Part shown: positions 1-6,427 of the stretch, piece after piece
How the letters are laid out: each line of letters opens with the position of its first letter
How positions within the stretch are numbered: the first letter of the stretch is position 1
DNA from: OMOG01 sp041485845
GTDB taxonomy: Bacteria; Acidobacteriota; Terriglobia; Bryobacterales; Bryobacteraceae
Direction of reading: 5' to 3'
Assembly: GCA_041485845.1 (NCBI GenBank)
Contig: JBGPKH010000147.1
Coordinates: forward strand, 1 to 16,016
DNA length: 16,016 nt
Translations under genes and position numbers: made by a program
Notes under the pieces: generated by a model
Told to the model about the DNA's origin: nothing
Databases searched by the model: none
What the model saw: only the letters and a program-made list of their open reading frames with translations

Positions 1-389
1 AAAATCCGTGGCTCATTCAACCGGGCAGGACCGAGCAACGGGGCGGGACTGATCGGAGTGGGCGCGGGAAGCACTGGGTCGGGCGCGGGAAGCACTGGGT
101 CGGGCGCGGGAAGCGCCGTGGCGGACGCGGGAAGCACCGGGGCGGGCGCGGCAAGCGCCGGGTCGGGCGCGGGAAGCACTGGGTCGGGCGCGGGAAGCAC
201 TGGAGCGGGCGCGGGAAGCACTGGGGCAGGCGCGAGAATCACTGGGGCGAGCAACGCGGAGTCCGTCACCGCGGCGTAATCGTCCCGGGCATCCGCAACC
301 GATCCGAGGAAGAGGCAGCAGGCAACTGCCAATGACGTACCCACGGCTCGCCTGATCGCCAGACGTCGTAGGTTGGCTGGATGGGTCAC
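1..389 (-). CDS. Secreted Pro/Ala-rich heptad-repeat protein, N-terminal part (runs off the window)
   Basis: This reading frame is open from a GTG at 389 to the left edge, so only about 129 residues are visible. The first 34 residues form a good Sec signal peptide: a basic stretch (RRLAIRR, residues 8-14), a hydrophobic core (about 17-32) and an ADA cleavage site at 32-34. Residues 48-117 are ten heptads of the kind APVLPAP / DPVLPAP, encoded by a 21-bp DNA repeat. An in-frame TGA lies 18 bases upstream of the GTG, which makes that GTG the first usable start. Two other frames through the repeat are also open, but neither gives a signal peptide followed by a regular proline pattern. Pro-Ala repeats like this usually act as extended, stiff spacers in exported or surface proteins. 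The functional domain, if any, lies beyond the window. The gene is 66 bases downstream of the dehydrogenase gene on the same strand. Function unknown. Confidence 0.72.
   Translation of the reverse strand, partial: MTHPANLRRLAIRRAVGTSLAVACCLFLGSVADARDDYAAVTDSALLAPVILAPAPVLPAPAPVLPAPDPVLPAPDPALAAPAPVLPASATALPAPDPVLPAPDPVLPAPTPISPAPLLGPARLNEPRI
39..248. repeat. 21-bp tandem repeat, about 10 units
   Basis: Ten imperfect 21-base units follow the pattern GGGCGCGGGAAGCACTGGGTC on the plus strand; several neighbouring units are identical. On the minus strand each unit encodes one Pro/Ala heptad of the secreted protein above. The near identity of neighbouring units suggests recent expansion by slippage or recombination, so copy number may vary between strains. 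Confidence 0.9.
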
Positions 390-455
390 TCCCCGGACAA
401 GGCGTCACAGTAAGCGCCGAGGTTACGGTAGCTCGCCGCAGCTAGTTCCGCGCCC

Positions 456-2027
456 TCACCCGACTTTCGCCGCCACCGACTTCGCCTGTAGAAAGAGCAG
501 CAGGTAGTCCGGACCACCAGCCTTCGAATCCGTCCCCGACATGTTGAAACCGCCAAACGGGTGTGCGCCCACCATTGCTCCCGTGCACTTCCGGTTGAAG
601 TAGAGGTTGCCGACGTGGAAGCTCTCCTTGGCCTGCCGCAGATGTTCGGGATCGTTGGAGAAGACCGCGCCCGTCAAGCCATATTGCGAGTCGTTGGCCA
701 TGGCCAAAGCGTGCTCGAAATCACGCGCCTTGGCGACCGCCAGCACGGGTCCGAATATCTCTTCCTGAAAAATCCTGGCGCCGGGCTGGACGTCCACGAT
801 GATCGTCGGCGGGATGAAGTATCCCCCTTCGGAAGGAACCTCTCCGCCCGCCACCAGACGGCCCTCCCGCCTGCCGGTCTCGATGTATTGCAGAATGGTC
901 TTGCGCGCGCCCGCGCTGATCACCGGGCCCATGTAATTCGCGGGGTCGTCGGACGGGCCGACCTTGAGTTTCTTCGCCTTGGCCGCCAGCTTTTCCACGA
1001 ACTGGTGGTACACCTTGGCGTCCACGATGGCGCGCGAGCAGGCGGAGCACTTTTGGCCCTGGTAGCCGAAGGCCGAGGCCAGCACGCCATCGACGGCCTT
1101 ATCGACATCGGCGTTGCCGTCCACCACGATGGCGTCCTTGCCGCCCATCTCCGCAATCACGCGCTTGATCCAGATCTGGCCCGGCTGATGTTTGGCGGCC
1201 AGCTCGTTGATGCGCAGACCCACATCGCGCGAACCGGTGAACGCGATGAACCGGGTCTTGGGATGTTGCACCAGCACGTCGCCCACCACCGACCCGCTGC
1301 CAGTAAGGAGTGTGAACGAGGACTCGGGGAAGCCGGCCTGGAGCAGCACTTCGGCAAACCTGGCGGCGACCGTAGGAGTCTCGCTCGAAGGTTTGATGAC
1401 GGCGGTGTTGCCGGTCACGAGCGTGGCCGCAGCCATGCCCACCAGGATGGCCAGCGGGAAGTTCCAGGGCGGAATCACCACCCCAACGCCGAGCGGAATG
1501 TAAATCATCTCGTCGACCTCGCCGGGCACTTGGACCACCGGCTGCGGCGCGGAGAGGCGCACCATTTCGCGCGCGTAGTATTCGCAGAAGTCGATGGCTT
1601 CGCAGACGTCGGCTTCCGCCTCGACCCAGGTCTTGCCGGCTTCGTAGACCAGCCAGGCATCGAACTCCGGCTTGCGCGCGCGCAGGATGCGGGAGGCCTC
1701 CAGCAGCAGGCGCACCCGCTCCCCGGCGGGAGTCCGGCTCCACGGCGAAAAGGCGGCATAGGCGCTTTCGACCGCGCGGTTCGCCAGTTCGGGCGTGGCC
1801 TTGTGGTGGATGCCCACCACCTCTCGAGGATTCGAAGGGTTCACCGAGACGAGTTTGTCTCCGGTAGCGATGGACTCGCCCGAAATGCGCAGTTGGTACT
1901 CGCAGCCGAATTCGGAGCGCACCTTTTGCAGGGCCTGTTCCATGGCCTGCCGGTTCGCCGGGACCGAGAAATCGGCGTATGGTTCATTACGGAATACCGA
2001 TAGAGTTGGGGTTGCCATCTTCTTCAT
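456..2027 (-). CDS. rocA: 1-pyrroline-5-carboxylate dehydrogenase (RocA/PruA-type aldehyde dehydrogenase)
   Basis: This enzyme oxidises glutamate gamma-semialdehyde (in equilibrium with pyrroline-5-carboxylate) to glutamate with NAD+, the second step of proline catabolism, in the cytoplasm. The 523-residue length fits monofunctional P5C dehydrogenases of the Bacillus RocA/Thermus type. Aldehyde-dehydrogenase landmarks are present in order: PWNFP at 187-191, the general-base Glu293 in IAEMGGKDA, the catalytic Cys327 in GYQGQKCSA, and EEIFGPVLAV further on. The C-terminal PFGGFNMSGTDSKAGGPDYL stretch is typical of the P5CDH branch. The chosen start at 2027 has no clear ribosome binding site; the ATG three codons in (MKKM) is an equally possible start. 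No proline dehydrogenase gene lies beside it, so the first step must be encoded elsewhere. The family is certain; P5C as substrate is very likely. Confidence 0.95.
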   Translation of the reverse strand: MKKMATPTLSVFRNEPYADFSVPANRQAMEQALQKVRSEFGCEYQLRISGESIATGDKLVSVNPSNPREVVGIHHKATPELANRAVESAYAAFSPWSRTPAGERVRLLLEASRILRARKPEFDAWLVYEAGKTWVEAEADVCEAIDFCEYYAREMVRLSAPQPVVQVPGEVDEMIYIPLGVGVVIPPWNFPLAILVGMAAATLVTGNTAVIKPSSETPTVAARFAEVLLQAGFPESSFTLLTGSGSVVGDVLVQHPKTRFIAFTGSRDVGLRINELAAKHQPGQIWIKRVIAEMGGKDAIVVDGNADVDKAVDGVLASAFGYQGQKCSACSRAIVDAKVYHQFVEKLAAKAKKLKVGPSDDPANYMGPVISAGARKTILQYIETGRREGRLVAGGEVPSEGGYFIPPTIIVDVQPGARIFQEEIFGPVLAVAKARDFEHALAMANDSQYGLTGAVFSNDPEHLRQAKESFHVGNLYFNRKCTGAMVGAHPFGGFNMSGTDSKAGGPDYLLLFLQAKSVAAKVG

Positions 2028-2338
2028 AGTGGCCCAAGGGACGAGCCCTTTGCAAAACTCAGGGCTGGATTCCTCAATCTACCTTCTAGCAAGACCACTC
2101 CCGGGACCCCAAGATCTCACCGCCGAGACGCCGAGGCGCCGAGGATCCACCAAGGGGCCGGTGGGACTTGGGGGCTTTTGGGATCGTTTGCGCGGTTCGC
2201 GGGCAGAGAGAGCCGAGCAGAGTGTAGCCGAGGGGTTTCTTTGGCGTGCGGCCGTGACAGGTTGGGAGCGCGGCCTGGATCAAGGGAGGCCGCTTCGGAC
2301 AGAATCTTGGGCAGCGGGACTTCTGCGATCATACGAGC
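2028..2338. other. Intergenic region between divergent genes
   Basis: These 311 bases separate the dehydrogenase from the rightward gene cluster and should hold both promoters. A CGCCGAG-type repeat lies at 2121-2144. The short open frames here are composition-driven: they lack start signals and recognisable products. I could not place a convincing -35/-10 pair. Confidence 0.5.
2121..2144 (+). repeat. Dispersed CGCCRAG-unit intergenic repeat, copy 1
   Basis: Three tandem units of the form CGCCGAGA / CGCCGAGG occur in the gap between genes. A related array with A in place of G (CGCCAAG) lies at 6239-6276 on the opposite strand. Both copies are outside intact genes, as expected of a dispersed intergenic repeat. 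Confidence 0.6.
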
Positions 2339-2611
2339 ATGCCCTGCCTCGCGGTGATCGTTGTCCTCGCCTTTCCGCGGCTGGTCCTGGTGCTGATGGC
2401 GCTGTTCTCGAACTACCTCGACCGCGCCTATCACGGACTGATCGTGCCCTTGCTCGGTTTCTTCTTTCTGCCGCTGACCACCATTACGTATGCGTGGCTG
2501 GTGAATTCCCACCGGCCGCTCGACGGCGTGAATCTGCTGATCCTGATCGTGGCGGTGATCGTCGACGCCGGCGGACTGGGCGGAGGCGAATGGCACCGCC
2601 GCCGGCGTTAG
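2339..2611 (+). CDS. Small multi-pass membrane protein, conserved hypothetical
   Basis: A 90-residue protein made almost entirely of hydrophobic segments: about residues 3-23, 33-54 (including the string GFFFLPLTTITYAW) and 65-80, followed by a short basic tail (HRRRR). The charged residues sit in the loops (NYLDR, NSHRP), as expected for an inner-membrane protein with three helices. The sequence type is familiar to me from acidobacterial genomes as a small conserved protein of unknown function. No strong ribosome binding site precedes the ATG. It lies 72 bases upstream of the epimerase gene, separated from it by a hairpin, so co-transcription is uncertain. The evidence for coding is the membrane pattern and the recognised sequence type; I assign no function. 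Confidence 0.72.
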   Translation: MPCLAVIVVLAFPRLVLVLMALFSNYLDRAYHGLIVPLLGFFFLPLTTITYAWLVNSHRPLDGVNLLILIVAVIVDAGGLGGGEWHRRRR

Positions 2612-2637
2612 TAGCAGCCGGGCGTAGGACCGGCGTA

Positions 2638-2657
2638 GACAGGCCGGGAGGCCTGTC
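2638..2657. repeat. Palindrome GACAGGCC-GGGA-GGCCTGTC
   Basis: A perfect 8-bp stem with a 4-base loop lies between the membrane-protein gene and the epimerase gene. No T-run follows, so it is a poor intrinsic terminator. It resembles the short GC-rich palindromes scattered between genes in acidobacterial genomes, and may stabilise mRNA ends or attenuate read-through. Confidence 0.6.
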
Positions 2658-2683
2658 CCACCCAAATCGCTTACCATATTGGT

Positions 2684-3829
2684 ATGAGATCTCTCCGCCG
2701 GATTACCGGCGTTCTGACGTGCGCCGTTACCCTCGTCTGCCTCGCCCAGACTCCCGCCAAGAAAGGAAACTCCAACGTGAAGCAACAGGCATTCGGAAAG
2801 ATGCCGGACGGCGCTCCGATCGAGCTGTACACGCTCTCGAATGCGAACGGAATGCAAGCGGGGATCGTCACGTACGGTGGAATCGTGGTATCGCTGACGG
2901 CCCCGGACCGCGGCGGAAAGTACGCGGACGTGGTGCTCGGGATGGACGACCTGGCGGGCTACCTCAAGGGAGTGCCGTTCTTCGGCGCCATCATCGGACG
3001 CTATGGCAATCGAATCGGCGGCGCGAAGTTCCAGCTCGGCGGCAAGACCTACACCCTGCCCAAGAACGACGGCGACAATACGCTGCACGGCGGCGCGCAA
3101 GGTTTCGACAAGCGTGTGTGGAAGGCCGGGCAGGTGAGCGGCGCCGATGGTCCGGAGCTGGAGATGACCTACACCAGCAAGGATGGCGAGGAGGGCTTCC
3201 CGGGAGCGCTGTCGGCGAAAGTCATCTACACGTTGACCGGCAAGAACGAGCTCAAGATCGAATACACCGCTACCACCAACAAAGACACTGTGGTGAACCT
3301 GACGAACCATTCCTACTTCAACCTTGCCGGCCAGGGCGAAGGCGACAACCTCCAGCACCAGGTGACGATCAACGCGGACCGCTTTACGCCGGTGGACAAG
3401 GGGCTGATTCCGGCCGGCGAGCTCCGCCCGGTGAAGGGCACTCCGTTCGATTTCACGACCGCAACCGCCATCGGCGCGCGCATCGGACAGAACGACGAGC
3501 AACTGCAATTCGGCAAAGGCTACGACCACAATTGGGTGCTCAACAAGGGCAACGGCGGGCTGACCAAAGCAGCCGAGGTCTACGAACCGAAGACCGGCCG
3601 CGTGATGGAAGTGTGGACCACGGAACCGGGGTTACAGTTCTACACGGGCAACTTCCTGGATGGGACGATCCACGGCAAGGGCGGCAAGGTCTATCCGTTC
3701 CGCAGCGCGTTCTGCATGGAGACCCAGCACTATCCCGATTCGCCCAACAAGCCCGGCTTCCCTACGACGGAGCTGAAGCCCGGCGCCACGTACCGCACCA
3801 CTACGGTCTATCGCTTTTCGGCGAGGTAA
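2684..3829 (+). CDS. galM: Aldose 1-epimerase (mutarotase) with signal peptide
   Basis: This enzyme interconverts the alpha and beta anomers of aldoses such as galactose and glucose. The 381-residue protein carries the GalM landmarks: YGNRIGGAKF, His135 in NTLHGGAQGFDKRVW, His209 in NLTNHSYFNLAG, Asp281 in YDHNWVL, and the catalytic Glu346 in FCMETQHYPDSP. His135, His209, Asp281 and Glu346 match the expected sugar-binding and catalytic residues. Unlike the cytoplasmic E. coli enzyme, it begins with a basic N-terminus and hydrophobic stretch (about residues 1-22), so it is probably exported and works on sugars released outside the cytoplasm. A Cys at residue 19 lacks a proper lipobox, so a lipoprotein is unlikely. 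No Shine-Dalgarno precedes the ATG. A weak -10-like TACCAT lies seven bases upstream, so a leaderless message is possible. The next gene starts 7 bases after its stop. Confidence 0.95.
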   Translation: MRSLRRITGVLTCAVTLVCLAQTPAKKGNSNVKQQAFGKMPDGAPIELYTLSNANGMQAGIVTYGGIVVSLTAPDRGGKYADVVLGMDDLAGYLKGVPFFGAIIGRYGNRIGGAKFQLGGKTYTLPKNDGDNTLHGGAQGFDKRVWKAGQVSGADGPELEMTYTSKDGEEGFPGALSAKVIYTLTGKNELKIEYTATTNKDTVVNLTNHSYFNLAGQGEGDNLQHQVTINADRFTPVDKGLIPAGELRPVKGTPFDFTTATAIGARIGQNDEQLQFGKGYDHNWVLNKGNGGLTKAAEVYEPKTGRVMEVWTTEPGLQFYTGNFLDGTIHGKGGKVYPFRSAFCMETQHYPDSPNKPGFPTTELKPGATYRTTTVYRFSAR

Positions 3830-3833
3830 GAGG
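3827..3833 (+). promoter_or_regulatory. Ribosome binding site AAGAGGG overlapping the galM stop
   Basis: The TAA of galM runs straight into AGAGGG, which sits three bases before the ATG at 3837. It supports that start and suggests translation of the two genes is coupled. Confidence 0.5.
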
Positions 3834-3836
3834 GTT

Positions 3837-4349
3837 ATGGCGCGGACGTGGGCGTTGCTCCTGTCGCTGGGTTGGCGCCTCGGCGCACAACCAGAAGCCT
3901 TCCCGGCATTCGATCAATTGCGTGTCACGCAAGTCTTCTCGGGTCAGCCCGCGCGGCCGATACTGAGAACGCCGGACGACCGGATGTTCCGCAACAGAAT
4001 CCGGGAGGGCGCGGCGGAGGGGCCGAATTTCGCCGGCCACTACACGATTGCGGAGTGGGGATGTGGCGCGGGATGTGTGCAGATGGCGCTGATCGATGCG
4101 GTGGATGGCCGAATCTACCGTGGGCCGTTCCAGGTGCTCTCCTGGGAGTTGCTCGAGTATGAAGGCAAGCTTGCCTCCAACGACGACCGCTTCGAGCCGC
4201 TCGATTTTCAGAAAGGCAGCCGGCTGTTGATCGTGCGCGGATGTCCGGAAGAGAAGAACTGCGCGTCCTATTTTTACGAACTGGCGGGCTCGCAGTTCAA
4301 GCTGATTCGCAAGGTCGGAGCGACTCGCATACCACCAAAGCAAAGCTAA
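3837..4349 (+). CDS. Secreted hypothetical protein with two cysteine pairs
   Basis: A 170-residue protein with a signal peptide (hydrophobic residues about 5-16, possible cleavage after LGAQ). The mature part contains a distinctive core, NFAGHYTIAEWGCGAGC, followed by ALIDAVDGRIYRGP. Four cysteines occur as two close pairs, C76/C80 and C136/C142, which would suit disulphides in the periplasm. I recognise the NFAGHY...WGCGAGC pattern from uncharacterised exported proteins but know of no tested function. The gene starts 7 bases after galM, with its ribosome binding site overlapping the galM stop, so the two are very likely one operon. Whether the proteins act together is not shown. No catalytic motif is evident. 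Confidence 0.82.
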   Translation: MARTWALLLSLGWRLGAQPEAFPAFDQLRVTQVFSGQPARPILRTPDDRMFRNRIREGAAEGPNFAGHYTIAEWGCGAGCVQMALIDAVDGRIYRGPFQVLSWELLEYEGKLASNDDRFEPLDFQKGSRLLIVRGCPEEKNCASYFYELAGSQFKLIRKVGATRIPPKQS

Positions 4350-4365
4350 CGGGTAACGGCCGTTA

Positions 4366-4377
4366 ACGTTCTACTAA
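4366..4377. promoter_or_regulatory. Perfect 12-bp palindrome TAACGGCCGTTA
   Basis: The palindrome lies about 15 bases past the stop of the secreted-protein gene and 80-90 bases upstream of the next start. It could be an operator half-site pair, or simply a small hairpin at the end of the preceding transcript. Approximate position; no further evidence. Confidence 0.3.
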
Positions 4378-4455
4378 CCGAAGAGGTATTCTGGACCTTC
4401 TGGTACAGATAATGGTACGTGGGAGGCTTTTATTTCGACGGCTGGTTGCGGCACG

Positions 4456-4812
4456 ATGGTGTTGCGGACGGTAAGTCGAATGATCATCCAATACGCGAAC
4501 GGCAAAACCATTGAAGGCGTCGCCCTTTCCAGAACCGAGAGCACCATGCGGGTGGCTTTGCGGGGATACGAAGACGTGATCGAGTTGGTCCGGGTACACG
4601 GGCACTGGATTTCGGAGGACTGGGAACCGGTCCAGCTTCAGCCATCGTGGCGCGTGCGCCGGCCTCTCCCGCCTCTCTCGGAGGCCGAGTTCGTGTGCTC
4701 TCGCGAAGTGGCGTCGCGGCTGGTGGGACTGCTCCGGCACGACCCGGCAAACGATGGGCCCGCGGCGGAGTTTCAGGCCGTCGAAGCGTGGCCGTCTTGC
4801 CGGCTGATGTAG
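4456..4812 (+). CDS. Small conserved hypothetical protein
   Basis: A 118-residue soluble protein beginning MVLRTVSRMIIQYANGKTIE. An alternative start at the ATG of 4480 (residue 9) would give 110 residues beginning MIIQYANG. The first half reads like a small beta-rich domain (IIQYANGKTIEGVALSRTE, then MRVALRGYEDVIELVRVHGHWISEDWEPV). The second half contains a short helical stretch around EAEFVCSREVASRLVGLL. I recognise the type from acidobacterial genomes as a small protein of unknown function, possibly multicopy. It stands alone between the galM pair and the debris region, and a short hairpin lies about 30 bases after its stop. No domain can be named with confidence. Confidence 0.68.
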   Translation: MVLRTVSRMIIQYANGKTIEGVALSRTESTMRVALRGYEDVIELVRVHGHWISEDWEPVQLQPSWRVRRPLPPLSEAEFVCSREVASRLVGLLRHDPANDGPAAEFQAVEAWPSCRLM

Positions 4813-4844
4813 ACGCGGCGACGTGCGCCCCCCGGGAGATGTGG

Positions 4845-4862
4845 GCGGGCAATCCTGCCCGC
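4845..4862 (+). terminator. Hairpin GCGGGCA-ATCC-TGCCCGC, possible terminator
   Basis: A 7-bp perfect stem with a 4-base loop lies 33 bases after the stop of the small hypothetical gene. A short TTTT follows only six bases beyond the stem (4869-4872), so it may be a weak intrinsic terminator. It may equally be another of the GC-rich intergenic palindromes seen at 2638. Confidence 0.45.
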
Positions 4863-5019
4863 AGCCGGTTTTCAGCCCGGCCACTTCACTTTGGCTTCTT
4901 CATGGCAAATCCCATCTCTTGCGGGAAGGTGTTCCGGCTGCGCCAGCCTTAACCGGCTCTTGACACAAGCTTGTCCGGCCGCTCATCGGGAAGTGCTCAA
5001 ATACAAGCACACACCATGC

Positions 5020-5146
5020 GCCGCGCTACGGCGGGCCGGCGTCCGGACGCCCATCGTGATGCTGACCGCGCCGGCGCAGGAAGCCGAGAAGGTAGTGGGG
5101 CTCGATGCCGGCGCCGACGACTATGTCACCAAGCCTTTCGGGGCAT
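5020..5146 (+). pseudogene. Response-regulator receiver domain fragment
   Basis: About 42 codons in one frame read as the second half of an OmpR-type receiver domain: RTPIVMLTAPAQEAEKVVGL, then DAGADDYVTKPFG. The conserved Thr/Ser switch region (MLTA) and the Lys of TKPF are present. The N-terminal half, including the phosphoacceptor Asp, and the whole output domain are missing. The match stops at about 5146, where a different frame begins to read as a propeller domain. No start codon or ribosome binding site fits. This is a remnant cut at both ends, not a gene. Confidence 0.8.
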
Positions 5147-5850
5147 TCGCTGGTACCCGGACAGCCGGTCCGTGCTCCTCGAAGTTTGGACGAGTGGCGG
5201 AAAGAGATTCCGGCAGATCGATGTCGAGACCGGGGAGTCGCAGACCATCTTCGAAGGGCCAGCCGCGGGCTCCATCTGGTCGCAGGCCGAACTGTCGCGC
5301 GATGGGAAGACGTTGTTTTACTCGATTTACGGCGGGTCCTCTCCGGAGGCAAAGCTACGCCTGATGCGGAGGGATCTCGATACTGGCCAGGAGACGGAGT
5401 TGTACCGGCGGGCGGATTCACCCAGCCTCGGGTTTACCAGCTTGACGCTCTCTCCGGACGGCAACCGTCTAGCTTTCCTCGATCCTGTCTCCGCCGAGCA
5501 ACGCGCATTGCTGACGGCGCCGGTCAACGGAGGCGCGGTAACGGAAATCCATCGTGGAAGTGGAAGCAGTTCGACCAGGCCGGGCTTCTTTGGCGCGAGT
5601 TGGACGAAAGATGGCCGCTACTTGATCGCAGTCGGGTACCTCGACGGGAAAAACTTGCCCGGTGCGTGTCAATTGTTGGCATTCCTCCGTCGAAGGAGGC
5701 GAGCTGCGGGCGCTGGGCGTCACCATGCCAACGATCTCAAATCCATCGGTTTCGCCAGACGGGCGCCACATCCTGTTTACCAGCGCGCTGCGGAAGCATG
5801 AGTTATGGGCGATCCGCAACTTCCTGCCGCAGTTGCAGACGGCGCGGTAG
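5143..5850 (+). pseudogene. TolB/WD40-like propeller C-terminal fragment, frameshifted
   Basis: From about 5143 the frame reads as propeller blades (IRWYPDSRSVLLEVW, LSPDGNRLAFLD, WTKDGRYLIAVGYLDGKNLP) of the kind found at the C-terminus of acidobacterial Ser/Thr kinases and CadC-like regulators. At about 5673-5679 (TTGTTGG) the sense shifts by one base; the other frame then continues with SVEGGELRALG, NPSVSPDGRHILFTSA and HELWAIRNFLPQL up to a TAG at 5850. One extra T within TTGTTGG would explain the shift, since restoring TTGTGG joins QL to WHSSVEGGE. The kinase or DNA-binding N-terminus is absent and replaced by the receiver fragment. It is a decayed paralogue of the type of gene seen intact at 13304-15952, but from a different subfamily, because the tails differ. 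Confidence 0.82.
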
Positions 5851-5892
5851 TCCTGAGCGGATTGTGATTTCAGCACACCTGAGCATTCCGCG

Positions 5893-6047
5893 CTACAATC
5901 CCGCGTTGCGCGCGGCAATGCGGGCCAGGCTCGACCAGTCGAGCTCCGCCTGGCCCTGCGCGACCGCCGACAGCAAATGGTCGCGAATCAGGCTGGCCAG
6001 CGGCATGGGTGACGCGCATTCCTGGGCGGTCTCCAGAACCAGGCGTC
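5893..6047 (-). pseudogene. C-terminal fragment of a 3-hydroxyisobutyrate dehydrogenase-like protein
   Basis: The minus strand from about 6047 to a TAG at 5893 encodes LVLETAQECASPMPL, then ASLIRDHLLSAVAQGQAELDW, ending SSLARIAARNAGL. This matches the last 50 or so residues expected of the NAD-binding beta-hydroxyacid dehydrogenase family, where 'PMPLAS...RD.L..A...G..DLDWS' is typical. The Rossmann domain and catalytic Lys are missing, because upstream of about 6047 the sequence becomes the start of an unrelated gene. It is therefore a 3' remnant with no possible enzymatic role. Confidence 0.72.
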
Positions 6048-6203
6048 CAAGGTATCCACGGAGCCGGTCAGATTCTGCCACCAGATCCGCAACCCGCCGG
6101 CATTGTGCCCGGGACGGAAGTAGGCATTCAGAACGATTCGATCCACCCAGTCGTAGCTGCCCGTGAGCAGATCCTGGTAAAGTGCGCTCAAACCATCCGC
6201 CAT
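6045..6203 (-). pseudogene. N-terminal fragment of a multicopy hypothetical protein
   Basis: From an ATG at 6203 the minus strand reads MADGLSALYQDLLTGSYDWV, then DRIVLNAYFRPGHNAGG, LRIWWQNLTGSVDTLD, before sense is lost at about 6045. I recognise this as the beginning of a protein that appears in many copies in acidobacterial and planctomycete genomes and continues with an R/K-rich stretch in intact copies. Its function is not known to me; the multicopy nature suggests a mobile-element-related role. Only about 53 codons remain. The break coincides with the start of the dehydrogenase remnant on the same strand, so the two fragments were joined by a deletion or recombination. Confidence 0.65.
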
Positions 6204-6238
6204 AGAGGCAGGGCAGCGGAACCGCGCCTCCGGTTCCA

Positions 6239-6276
6239 CCTTGGCGATCTTGGCGGACCTTGGCGTCTTGGCGAGA
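6239..6276 (-). repeat. Dispersed CGCCAAG-unit intergenic repeat, copy 2
   Basis: Read on the minus strand there are four units of the form CGCCAAGAC, GCCAAGGTC, CGCCAAGAT, CGCCAAGG. It sits directly upstream of the multicopy-hypothetical fragment and is related to the array at 2121-2144. Confidence 0.62.
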
Positions 6277-6377
6277 GATCCTCAGTTACGGCTGCCAGCG
6301 CGTAGGTTCTGAATTGAACCTTCTGTCCGTGCGTCCGCGCACAAAACGGCGGTGCGGGCGTCTCCGGAAAAACCTCC

Positions 6378-6424
6378 CCGCCGCCCCGCCGCCCCCCCCG
6401 TTAACCCGCCGCCCCCCCTGTTAA
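6378..6424 (+). repeat. Duplicated 20-bp unit with C8 and C7 tracts upstream of accA
   Basis: The unit CCGCCG-Cn-GTTAA occurs twice in tandem, with runs of eight C (6392-6399) and seven C (6412-6418). It ends three to seven bases before the accA start codons, so it lies within the 5' leader or promoter of that gene. Homopolymer tracts of this length are prone to slippage. Confidence 0.7.
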
Positions 6425-6427
6425 GAT

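Noticed and set aside
39..248. CRISPR-like array at the left edge
   Set aside because: The units are contiguous 21-mers with no unique spacers and they keep a reading frame, so this is a coding tandem repeat.
13..408. Minus-strand frame from GTG at 408 with Ser-Arg-Ala-rich heptads, and plus-strand frame 58-279 with Gly-Ser-Ala heptads
   Set aside because: Both are other readings of the 21-bp repeat. Neither has a signal peptide or ribosome binding site, while the third frame (start 389) has a full signal peptide before the repeat.
561..2003. 480-codon open frame opposite the P5C dehydrogenase gene
   Set aside because: It is antisense to a clear, complete aldehyde dehydrogenase and its His/Arg/Gly-rich translation has no recognisable domain; typical of GC-rich DNA.
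2117..3529. 470-codon minus-strand frame opposite galM and the membrane protein
   Set aside because: Antisense shadow with no start signal or domain.
1795..3966. 723-codon plus-strand open frame across pruA, the intergenic gap and galM
   Set aside because: It spans three unrelated regions, is Arg/Gly-rich, and overlaps galM in another frame. The galM frame carries all catalytic motifs.
4971..6166. Long plus-strand frames suggesting one intact 276- or 353-residue gene in the debris region
   Set aside because: Only parts of them match known folds, and the match moves between frames at about 5146 and 5676. No start or ribosome binding site fits, so pseudogene fragments explain the region better.
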